DNA from: an uncultured Bacilli bacterium
Lineage (GTDB): Bacteria; Bacillota_I; Bacilli_A; RF39; UBA660
Direction of reading: 5' to 3'
NCBI GenBank assembly: GCA_944332505.1
Contig: CALVKC010000089.1
Coordinates: 1 to 5,247 of the forward strand
DNA length: 5,247 bases
The stretch's first letter is position 1; every line of letters starts with the position of its first letter. Below are positions 1-5,240 of this stretch, in pieces. Made by a program: the position numbers and the translations under genes. Under the pieces are notes generated by a model. The model saw nothing but the letters and a program-made list of their open reading frames with translations. It was not told where the DNA came from and made no database searches.

Positions 1-21
1 TACTTTATTTTTCAGCATAAT

Positions 22-27
22 TATAAT
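22..27 (+). promoter_or_regulatory. Candidate -10 element upstream of cvpA
   Basis: A perfect TATAAT hexamer lies 26 bases before the cvpA ATG. A -35 box at normal spacing would fall at or beyond the window edge, so it cannot be judged. The surrounding sequence is almost entirely A and T, so the match could be chance, and cvpA might instead be transcribed from an upstream gene that is not in the window. Confidence 0.35.
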
Positions 28-53
28 ATAATTAATATAAGGATGTGTTGATT

Positions 54-749
54 ATGAATATAGTGGATATTATTTGCATAGTAATTATAGTTTTATTTAC
101 ATTACTAGGTTTTAAAAGGGGAGTAATAAAAAGTTTAGTTCAATTAGTTGGAACATGTGCAGTATTAGTGCTAGCCTGGGTATTTAAAGATTCTCTTGCT
201 AATTTATTAATAAAATACTTACCATTTTTTGATTTTGGAGGTATCTTTGCAGGAGTAACATCCATAAATATAGTTATATATGAACTTATATCATTTATAG
301 TTATTTACATATTATTATATTGTGTATTGAGTATATTAATAAATATTTCTGGTTTAGTGGAAAAAATATTAAAATTAACAGTAATACTTGCAATACCATC
401 AAAAATACTTGGAGCAATACTTGGTATAATTGAAGGAATAATAATGGCATTTTTAGTAGCATTCATAATGTTTCATATACCACAAACAAATGCAATAGTT
501 AAAGATTCTAAATTTGCCATAATAATACTTGAAAGAACACCAATAATTGGGCCAATGGCAGTAAATACTACATTAGCACTTGAAGACATATCTGAAATTC
601 TAGAAAACTTAAAGAATGAAGAAGATAGAGAATCCGTAAATTTTGAAGTATTACATAAAATAGTACATTATAGCATTATATCAAAAGAAGATGCCCAAAA
701 ATTAATTGATGAAGATAAAATACATTTTGAAAATACGGTAATAATATAA
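54..749 (+). CDS. cvpA: CvpA family integral membrane protein
   Basis: This is a 231-residue polytopic inner-membrane protein of the CvpA (colicin V production) family. The molecular role of the family is poorly defined; it has been linked to colicin V export and envelope homeostasis. Hydrophobic segments lie at about residues 3-18, 27-45, 71-97 and 113-140. The family signature GFKRG follows the first segment (residues 19-23), and a glycine-rich PSKILGAILGIIEG stretch (115-128) opens the fourth, as in other CvpA proteins. The charged tail (about 175-231) is soluble. I chose ATG at 54 because the Shine-Dalgarno-like AAGGA at 39-43 is 10 bases upstream; the in-frame GTG at 45 would abut that site. 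It is followed after 14 bases by trxA, probably in one transcript. In Bacillus subtilis the same family (yshB) lies upstream of trxA and uvrC, with polX and mutS2 between, which are absent here. The family call is firm; function is not. Confidence 0.88.
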   Translation: MNIVDIICIVIIVLFTLLGFKRGVIKSLVQLVGTCAVLVLAWVFKDSLANLLIKYLPFFDFGGIFAGVTSINIVIYELISFIVIYILLYCVLSILINISGLVEKILKLTVILAIPSKILGAILGIIEGIIMAFLVAFIMFHIPQTNAIVKDSKFAIIILERTPIIGPMAVNTTLALEDISEILENLKNEEDRESVNFEVLHKIVHYSIISKEDAQKLIDEDKIHFENTVII

Positions 750-751
750 AC

Positions 752-758
752 AAGGAGG
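752..758 (+). promoter_or_regulatory. Strong Shine-Dalgarno site of trxA
   Basis: AAGGAGG, a full match to the consensus ribosome binding site, ends 5 bases before the ATG at 764. It lies in the 14-base gap after the cvpA stop codon, fixes the trxA start and predicts efficient translation. Confidence 0.85.
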
Positions 759-763
759 ATATA

Positions 764-1054
764 ATGATTAAACATTTAAAAGATAGTAATGAATTTAAAG
801 AAATAGTAAAAAGTGGAAGAATTTTAGTAGATTTTTATGCTGATTGGTGTGGCCCATGTCAAATGCTGGCTCCAATTTTAGAAGAGGTAGATTTTATTGA
901 TGTTTTAAAGATAAATGTCGATGAACATCAAGAGTTAGCAGCAAAATTTGGAGTTATGAGTATTCCGACATTAGTTTTAATGGAAAATGGTGAAGAAGTT
1001 AAAAGAGATTTAGGATTTAAAAATTTAGATCAAATCAAAAAAATGGTTGAGTAA
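764..1054 (+). CDS. trxA: Thioredoxin, short form
   Basis: This is a 96-residue cytosolic thioredoxin that reduces protein disulfides through a dithiol active site and is itself normally recharged by thioredoxin reductase (not in the window). The classic active site WCGPC is present with C29 and C32. The buried acid D23, in VDFYADWCGPC, and the cis-proline P68, in SIPTL, are also in place, and the glycine-containing loop NGEEVKRDLGF forms the end of the sheet. The protein is about 10 residues shorter than the usual 105-109. The shortening lies mostly between the active-site helix and strand beta3, where the spacer before VLKINVDE is compressed. The start has a consensus ribosome binding site. 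The gene is probably cotranscribed with cvpA. Its TAA stop lies in the loop of a predicted terminator hairpin and is directly adjacent to the stop codon of the convergent yigZ gene. A generic thioredoxin-fold oxidoreductase is the only alternative; the CGPC site favours true thioredoxin. Confidence 0.93.
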   Translation: MIKHLKDSNEFKEIVKSGRILVDFYADWCGPCQMLAPILEEVDFIDVLKINVDEHQELAAKFGVMSIPTLVLMENGEEVKRDLGFKNLDQIKKMVE

Positions 1055-1066
1055 TCAATCATTTTT
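1039..1066. terminator. Two-way terminator hairpin over both stop codons
   Basis: The left arm 1039-1050 (AAAAATGGTTGA) pairs with the right arm 1055-1066 (TCAATCATTTTT) across a four-base GTAA loop. This gives 12 pairs with one G-U wobble in the plus-strand RNA (an A-C mismatch in the minus-strand RNA). The stem begins with a run of A and ends with a run of T, so each strand yields a hairpin followed by U residues. It is therefore placed to end both the cvpA-trxA transcript and the convergent yigZ transcript. The trxA TAA is in the loop and the yigZ TGA is in the stem. The stem is low in GC, so the strength is uncertain. Confidence 0.6.
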
Positions 1067-1408
1067 AATTGCATTAATAGCAGCAGTTTTATATGTTCTT
1101 TGCAAAAGTCCAGCTCCAAGTAAAGTACCGCCGAAGTATCTAACGACCACAATCAATTTATTATTTAAATTTTTTTGGATTAACAAATTATATAAAGGCA
1201 AACCCGCAGTTCCTTTTGGTTCTTTATCATCACTTTTGCCTGCTGTATTTAAAAATCGATACGCATAAACAACATGTTTCGCTTTTTTATGCTCAGATTT
1301 TAGACTATTAATGATACATTTTATTTCATCAAGCTCATCAATATTATAATAGTAAGCAATAAATCTAGATTTTTTAATAGTTAACTCATATACATTTAAT
1401 AATTTCAT
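1055..1408 (-). CDS. yigZ: YigZ/IMPACT family protein, N-terminal domain only
   Basis: This is a 117-residue protein of the YigZ (YvyE)/IMPACT family. Bacterial members are of uncertain function, suggested to act on RNA or translation; the eukaryotic relative IMPACT regulates the Gcn2 kinase. The family motifs are present in order: KKSRFI (12-17), HVVYAYRF (45-52), SDDKEPKGTAGLP (59-71) and VVVRYFGGTLLGAG (87-100). Usual bacterial YigZ is about 200-215 residues with a C-terminal DUF1949 domain; this one ends exactly after the N-terminal IMPACT domain. Reading through the TGA adds only about ten codons before another stop, so no second domain follows in that frame. The start is fixed by an in-frame TAA at 1418-1420, four codons upstream. 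The ribosome site is weak (GTGAT, complement of 1412-1416). The gene is convergent with trxA and divergent from uvrC. Confidence 0.85.
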   Translation of the reverse strand: MKLLNVYELTIKKSRFIAYYYNIDELDEIKCIINSLKSEHKKAKHVVYAYRFLNTAGKSDDKEPKGTAGLPLYNLLIQKNLNNKLIVVVRYFGGTLLGAGLLQRTYKTAAINAIKND

Positions 1409-1423
1409 AATATCACATTAAAT

Positions 1424-1429
1424 ATTATA
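1424..1429 (-). promoter_or_regulatory. Candidate -10 element for yigZ
   Basis: On the minus strand this reads TATAAT, 15 bases before the yigZ ATG. The -35 region near 1446-1452 is weak (ACAAAA/TACAAA). If used, the leader RNA would be only about 10 bases, which fits the lack of a clear Shine-Dalgarno site for this gene. The region is AT-rich, so a chance match is possible. Confidence 0.4.
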
Positions 1430-1459
1430 TCGTAAAAATGCTAAGTTTTGTAGTATAAT
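1430..1459 (+). promoter_or_regulatory. Candidate promoter for uvrC and the downstream rnf genes
   Basis: A perfect TATAAT at 1454-1459 lies 17 bases before the uvrC ATG. At 18-base spacing the -35 region (1430-1435, TCGTAA) matches only 3 of 6 consensus bases. Because yigZ is divergent, a promoter for uvrC must start in this 68-base gap or arise inside yigZ. A start near 1466 would give a short leader that contains the GGTGG ribosome site at 1466-1470. Confidence 0.45.
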
Positions 1460-1476
1460 AAAAGTGGTGGAAAAAA

Positions 1477-3264
1477 ATGTTTAAAGATAAATTAAAAACA
1501 ATACCTCATTTGCCGGGCTCATATCAAATGCGTAATATTAATAATAATATTATATATGTAGGCAAGGCAAAGGATTTAAATAAAAGAGTAAACAGTTATT
1601 TTAAAGGTACAGTAACTGGCAAAACAGCAATAATGGTTAGTGAAGTACATGATTTTACTTATATAACAACTACTACTGAACAAGAAGCATTTATATTAGA
1701 ATTAAATTTAATTAAAGAGTACAATCCTAAATATAACATATTACTTAAAGATGATAAAAGTTATCCATACATTGAATATATTGCAAAACCATATCCCAAA
1801 TTAAAAGTATCCCGTTATTTAAACATACGTAAAAAAGACAACAAAAAACTTTTTGGCCCATATCCAAATGCTTATGCAGCACGAAAAATAGTTGAATTAA
1901 TCAATAGATTATATCCCTTAAAAAAATGTGAAGGAATGCCCAAACATGTATGTTTATATTATCATATCGGAGAATGTTTAGGTTATTGTGAAAAAAACAT
2001 AGATGAAAATAAACTTAAAAAAATGGAAGAAGAAATATTAGAATTTTTAAAAGGCAATGACAAAATATTAATAAATAAAATAAAAGAAAAAATAGAAGTA
2101 TATAGTAAAAACTTAAATTATGAAATGGCCCTTAATTTAAAGAAAGAATTAGAATATATAAGTATAATTTTAGATAAGCAAAAAGTAGAATTACATGATT
2201 ATATAAATCGTGATGTAATAGGAAGTTACTTAGATGATGGTTTAGTATCAATCCAGATTTTATTTTTACGTAATGGTAAAATAGTTGGTGGTCATAACGA
2301 CAAATTTTATTTAATAAGTGATATATCAGATGAATTAAATACTTATATATTAAATTTTTATACTAAACATGAAATACCAAAAGAAATACTAGTAGAAGAT
2401 AAAATTAATAATGAAATAATTAGCAACATATTAAAAACCAAGGTATATAATCCTCAAAAAGGAAAAAAGAAAAACTTATTAGAAATGGCTAAAACTAATG
2501 CCAAGATTAGTTTAGAGCAAGAATTAAAAATAATACATAATGATGAAGAAAAAACAATCGAAGCCAATAATAAACTAAAAGAAATATTAAATTTAAAAGT
2601 ATTAGATCGAATTGATGCATTTGACAACTCTAATCTTTTTGGTTCATATGCGGTAAGTGGTATGGTAGTATTTATTAATGGTAGACCCGCAAAAAAAGAA
2701 TATCGTAAATATAAGGTAAGTATTGACAAAAACGATGATTACAATACTATGAAAGAAATAATATATCGTCGTTATTACAGAGCTTTAGTTGAAAAATTAG
2801 ATTTGCCAGATTTAATAATAGTAGATGGAGGAGAAAATCAAATTAGGGCTGCAAAGGAAGTATTAGATAGTTTAAAATTAGATATTTTAGTTTGTGGTTT
2901 AAAAAAGGATAATCATCATAGAACTAACCAATTAATTGATGGCAATACATTAGAAGTAATAGATATGGAGAAAAATAGTAATGTTTTTCATTATCTAACT
3001 AGAATTCAAGATGAAGTACATCGTTTTACTATAACATATCACAAAACTTTAAGGGATAAAGGAACAATTGCTAGTTTACTTGATAATATTGATGGAATAG
3101 GAAAGATTAGAAAAAAAGAATTAATTAAAAAATATGGTAGTATTAAAAAAATGAGTGAAGCATCAATTGCAGAATTAAAAGAAATTATCCCAGAAAATGT
3201 TGCCATAAATCTTTATAACTATTTAAAAGAAAGAAATGAGGAAAAACATAATGCATCTTTATAA
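1477..3264 (+). CDS. uvrC: UvrABC excinuclease subunit C
   Basis: This is UvrC, the nuclease of nucleotide excision repair, which is recruited by UvrB at a lesion and cuts the damaged strand on both sides. At 595 residues it has full family length. The N-terminal GIY-YIG nuclease (3' cut) shows LPGSYQM (12-18), IYVGKAKDLNKRV (26-38) with R37, and the metal-binding E75. Four cysteines (151, 159, 167, 171) match the iron-sulfur cluster site described in Escherichia coli UvrC. A UVR motif (about 196-231) binds UvrB. The RNase H-like nuclease (5' cut) has its acids D383 (AFDNSN) and D450 (IIVDGG) and H515 (EVHRF). A helix-hairpin-helix region starts at IDGIGKIRKKEL (538-549); its second half lacks the usual glycine pair. 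An SD-like GTGGTGG lies 6 bases before the ATG. The 3' end overlaps the rnfC-like gene by 14 bases. Identification is firm. Confidence 0.97.
   Translation: MFKDKLKTIPHLPGSYQMRNINNNIIYVGKAKDLNKRVNSYFKGTVTGKTAIMVSEVHDFTYITTTTEQEAFILELNLIKEYNPKYNILLKDDKSYPYIEYIAKPYPKLKVSRYLNIRKKDNKKLFGPYPNAYAARKIVELINRLYPLKKCEGMPKHVCLYYHIGECLGYCEKNIDENKLKKMEEEILEFLKGNDKILINKIKEKIEVYSKNLNYEMALNLKKELEYISIILDKQKVELHDYINRDVIGSYLDDGLVSIQILFLRNGKIVGGHNDKFYLISDISDELNTYILNFYTKHEIPKEILVEDKINNEIISNILKTKVYNPQKGKKKNLLEMAKTNAKISLEQELKIIHNDEEKTIEANNKLKEILNLKVLDRIDAFDNSNLFGSYAVSGMVVFINGRPAKKEYRKYKVSIDKNDDYNTMKEIIYRRYYRALVEKLDLPDLIIVDGGENQIRAAKEVLDSLKLDILVCGLKKDNHHRTNQLIDGNTLEVIDMEKNSNVFHYLTRIQDEVHRFTITYHKTLRDKGTIASLLDNIDGIGKIRKKELIKKYGSIKKMSEASIAELKEIIPENVAINLYNYLKERNEEKHNASL
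3239..3242 (+). promoter_or_regulatory. Ribosome binding site deciding the rnfC start
   Basis: AGGA (within GAGGAA) inside the end of uvrC lies 8 bases before the ATG at 3251. An earlier in-frame ATG at 3236 overlaps this element and has only a weak purine stretch upstream, so 3251 is the better start. Placement inside uvrC implies translational coupling. Confidence 0.6.
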
Positions 3265-4345
3265 ATTAAATACTGATATTAAAATTAAAGATAATTTTGT
3301 AATTGAAAAATATATTAATCCTGATTATATATACATACCATATAATAATAATAAACTTAAAGAAGTACATATAAATACAAATATTAATGATTTTAAATCT
3401 AGCATTTCTGGTAAAATAACAGGTATAAAAAAAGGATTATTTAATAATAAATATCAAAATACCCTTGTTATAGCTAATGATTTTAAAGAAACAAATAATA
3501 AAAAAGAAGAAAAATTAAAAGTAACTATAGATAATATTAAAAAAGTGCTTACAGGCAATAATGAAACTAGTTTATTAGAAAAATTTAATAATTTAGATAA
3601 TATAGATAATATAGTAATAAGTGCTATTAATGATGAAATAAATGTTTTTAACAATGTATATTTATTAAAAGAAAACACAAGAGATATATTAGATTTAATA
3701 GATGATTTAAGAATAATAACACAATGTAAAAATAATTATTTAGTAATTAAGAATAATGAATCATACATAATAGATGAATGTTTAAATATATTTGGAACAT
3801 ATCCTTTAATCACTTTAACATTAGTTGAAGACCTATATTTACTCGGAAGAAAAGAATTCTTATTAGAAAAATTAAATATTAAAGGAAACACTCTTTATTT
3901 AACAATAGAAGATATAGATACAATAAACCGTTATCTTAAAGGATTAGATAATACTACTAAATTAATTACGATATCAGATAACAAAACATGTAAAATAATA
4001 AGAGTAAAAAAATACACATTACTTAGTGATATAATTAAATATACATATAAAGATTTATTAAATAGTCATATTATAATAAATGGTTTAATGACAGGTTTTG
4101 AAATAACTAATCCTGATTATTTTATATTAGATGATGAAATAAAATCAATTCACTTATTAAAAAAAGTACCAAAAATAAATAATGAATGTATCAACTGTGG
4201 TTTATGTATAAAAGTTTGTCCTATGAAAGTAGATATGATTAATAAAAAGAATTTAGACAAATGCATTGATTGTGGTTTATGTAGTTTTATGTGTCCAAAT
4301 TCAGTTAACTTAAGGGATAAAATAAAGGGGGATAAAAATGAATAA
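3251..4345 (+). CDS. rnfC: Divergent RnfC-like iron-sulfur subunit of an Rnf electron-transport complex
   Basis: This 364-residue protein resembles RnfC, the peripheral cytoplasmic subunit of the ion-pumping Rnf ferredoxin:NAD+ oxidoreductase, normally the NADH/FMN-binding part. The N-terminus has a sandwich-like stretch (YIYIPYNNNKLKEV, then SSISGKITGIKKG at about 50-62) matching the RnfC barrel-sandwich region. The middle aligns loosely with the Nqo1-like and SLBB parts, for example VKKYTLLSDIIK (252-263) followed by INGLMTG (276-282), where RnfC has GGPMMG. The C-terminus is a clear double [4Fe-4S] ferredoxin domain with C313, C316, C319, C323 and C338, C341, C344, C348. It is about 70-80 residues shorter than typical RnfC, and I cannot find the glycine-rich GGAGFPT-type loop needed for FMN/NADH binding. 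It overlaps uvrC by 14 bases and the RnfD-like gene by 8. The adjacent RnfD relative supports the call; a generic ferredoxin-domain protein is the alternative. Confidence 0.75.
   Translation: MHLYKLNTDIKIKDNFVIEKYINPDYIYIPYNNNKLKEVHINTNINDFKSSISGKITGIKKGLFNNKYQNTLVIANDFKETNNKKEEKLKVTIDNIKKVLTGNNETSLLEKFNNLDNIDNIVISAINDEINVFNNVYLLKENTRDILDLIDDLRIITQCKNNYLVIKNNESYIIDECLNIFGTYPLITLTLVEDLYLLGRKEFLLEKLNIKGNTLYLTIEDIDTINRYLKGLDNTTKLITISDNKTCKIIRVKKYTLLSDIIKYTYKDLLNSHIIINGLMTGFEITNPDYFILDDEIKSIHLLKKVPKINNECINCGLCIKVCPMKVDMINKKNLDKCIDCGLCSFMCPNSVNLRDKIKGDKNE
4325..4331 (+). promoter_or_regulatory. Shine-Dalgarno site of rnfD
   Basis: AAGGGGG ends 6 bases before the ATG at 4338 and lies inside the end of the rnfC-like gene. 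With the 8-base ATGAATAA overlap of start and stop, it indicates coupled translation of the two Rnf subunits. Confidence 0.65.
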
Positions 4346-5207
4346 AGTATATATTAATACTAAAATGACTATAGATAAATATATTTTAAGATATATATAT
4401 GGATTAATTCCATTAATATTATATGGAATATATAAAAATGGTATTTTATTATACAATTTAGATTTAATAAATTTTTTAGATATTTTTAAAATAATATATT
4501 TATTAATAATTAGTATAATTATATATATAATTTATTGTTTAATATTTAAAAAGAAAATAAAAATAAATTTAGAAATATTAAATATATTAATAATACCTTT
4601 ATTTATGCCAACATCAATCAATTTATTAATATATACTACAACATTATTTATAGGTTTAATAATAAATCATTATCTATCAAAAGTATTAAAATATAATAAT
4701 ACAGCATTTATGATATTATTTATTTTATTATTTTTAGTAATATTTAATAATTATAATTATTTAAATATAGCAGAAGCAACTAAAAATTACTCATTTTCAT
4801 CTTTAGATTTACTTTTTGGTAGAAACACTGCAGGTATTGCCAGTAGTAGTATTATAATTGGTTTATTATTAATTATATATTTTAGTATATTTACAATATA
4901 TAAAAAAGAAATAACTCTTAGTAGTATTATAAGTTTTATATTATTAATTGGAATATTAAATAACTTTAATATAATTAATATATTAAATGGGAATGCGATA
5001 TTATCATTTATACTTATTGCCCCAGATATGATAAGTACACCAATTAAAAGGAACGAAAAAATAATAATTGGGGTAATTATTGGATTATTATCAGCATTAC
5101 TGACACAATATATAGATATTTACTGTGGATCAATAATAGCAATATTATTAATAAGTATAATTTATAATCCAATAAGGAAAATTGACAATTTAAAGAAAGC
5201 ATGCTAG
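4338..5207 (+). CDS. rnfD: RnfD-like membrane subunit of an Rnf electron-transport complex
   Basis: This is a 289-residue, very hydrophobic protein resembling RnfD/NqrB, a membrane subunit that helps couple electron flow to Na+ or H+ transport. About eight to nine hydrophobic helices can be seen (roughly 15-33, 51-70, 80-115, 122-138, 170-187, 193-210, 218-230, 241-257 and 262-276). The family pattern is clear in the C-terminal half: SSLDLLFGRNTAGIASSS (154-171), where RnfD has a DLFLG..PG.IGETS stretch; APDMISTPIKR (228-238), matching the TDPVTSP motif; and a final GSIIAILLISIIYNPIRKID. The usual site for covalent FMN, a threonine in an SGAT-like motif, is represented by AEAT with T147, so the preceding S and G are missing. 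The KxxxGGxGxNxFNPA-like stretch is also degraded (near 115-126). It follows the rnfC-like gene with an 8-base overlap and precedes a cut gene that should be rnfG. The family is likely, but divergence limits functional claims. Confidence 0.8.
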   Translation: MNKVYINTKMTIDKYILRYIYGLIPLILYGIYKNGILLYNLDLINFLDIFKIIYLLIISIIIYIIYCLIFKKKIKINLEILNILIIPLFMPTSINLLIYTTTLFIGLIINHYLSKVLKYNNTAFMILFILLFLVIFNNYNYLNIAEATKNYSFSSLDLLFGRNTAGIASSSIIIGLLLIIYFSIFTIYKKEITLSSIISFILLIGILNNFNIINILNGNAILSFILIAPDMISTPIKRNEKIIIGVIIGLLSALLTQYIDIYCGSIIAILLISIIYNPIRKIDNLKKAC

Positions 5208-5210
5208 TAT
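5182..5210 (+). promoter_or_regulatory. Candidate extended -10 promoter before the cut downstream gene
   Basis: A perfect TTGACA at 5182-5187 is followed after 17 bases by TAGTAT at 5205-5210, preceded by the extended -10 TGC (5202-5204). A second -10-like TATAAT at 5208-5213 would need a 20-base spacer. It overlaps the end of the rnfD-like gene and lies just upstream of the next start codon (5241), so it could give separate or added expression of the rest of the operon. Confidence 0.5.
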
Positions 5211-5226
5211 AATAAGTAATCAAAAA

Positions 5227-5233
5227 TGGAGGT
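5227..5233 (+). promoter_or_regulatory. Shine-Dalgarno site of the cut downstream gene
   Basis: TGGAGGT ends 7 bases before an ATG at 5241, a near-consensus site with good spacing. It supports a real gene start at the window edge. Confidence 0.75.
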
Positions 5234-5240
5234 ATTAATA

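Noticed and set aside
45..53. Alternative GTG or TTG start for cvpA, adding two or three residues
   Set aside because: The AAGGA ribosome site at 39-43 would touch or nearly touch these codons; the ATG at 54 has normal spacing and begins like other CvpA proteins.
1055..1057. TGA of yigZ read as tryptophan (Mollicutes code 4), restoring the missing domain
   Set aside because: Read-through reaches a TAA at 1025-1027 after about ten codons with no DUF1949 similarity, and the genes here use TGG for tryptophan with no internal TGA.
1047..1268. Plus-strand open frame of 73 codons
   Set aside because: It is antisense to yigZ, which has full family motifs; the frame has no ribosome site of its own and no recognisable domain.
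1513..1527. UvrC GIY motif reading GSY, suspected loss of nuclease function
   Set aside because: UvrC proteins often vary at the middle residue of this motif; the tyrosines, R37 and E75 are present, so the domain looks functional.
2454..2729. Minus-strand open frame of 91 codons inside uvrC
   Set aside because: It is a shadow of the well-conserved UvrC nuclease region, with no matching ribosome site or family motif.
3236..3250. Earlier ATG for the rnfC-like gene, adding five residues
   Set aside because: It overlaps the best ribosome site (3239-3242), which instead fits the ATG at 3251. It cannot be fully excluded.
3454..3678. Minus-strand open frame of 74 codons inside the rnfC-like gene
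   Set aside because: Antisense to a coding gene with low-complexity AT-rich codons; the hydrophobic look comes from the complement of lysine, asparagine and glutamate codons.
5199..5204. GCATGC palindrome near the end of rnfD as a possible operator
   Set aside because: A single six-base palindrome without flanking symmetry is expected by chance.
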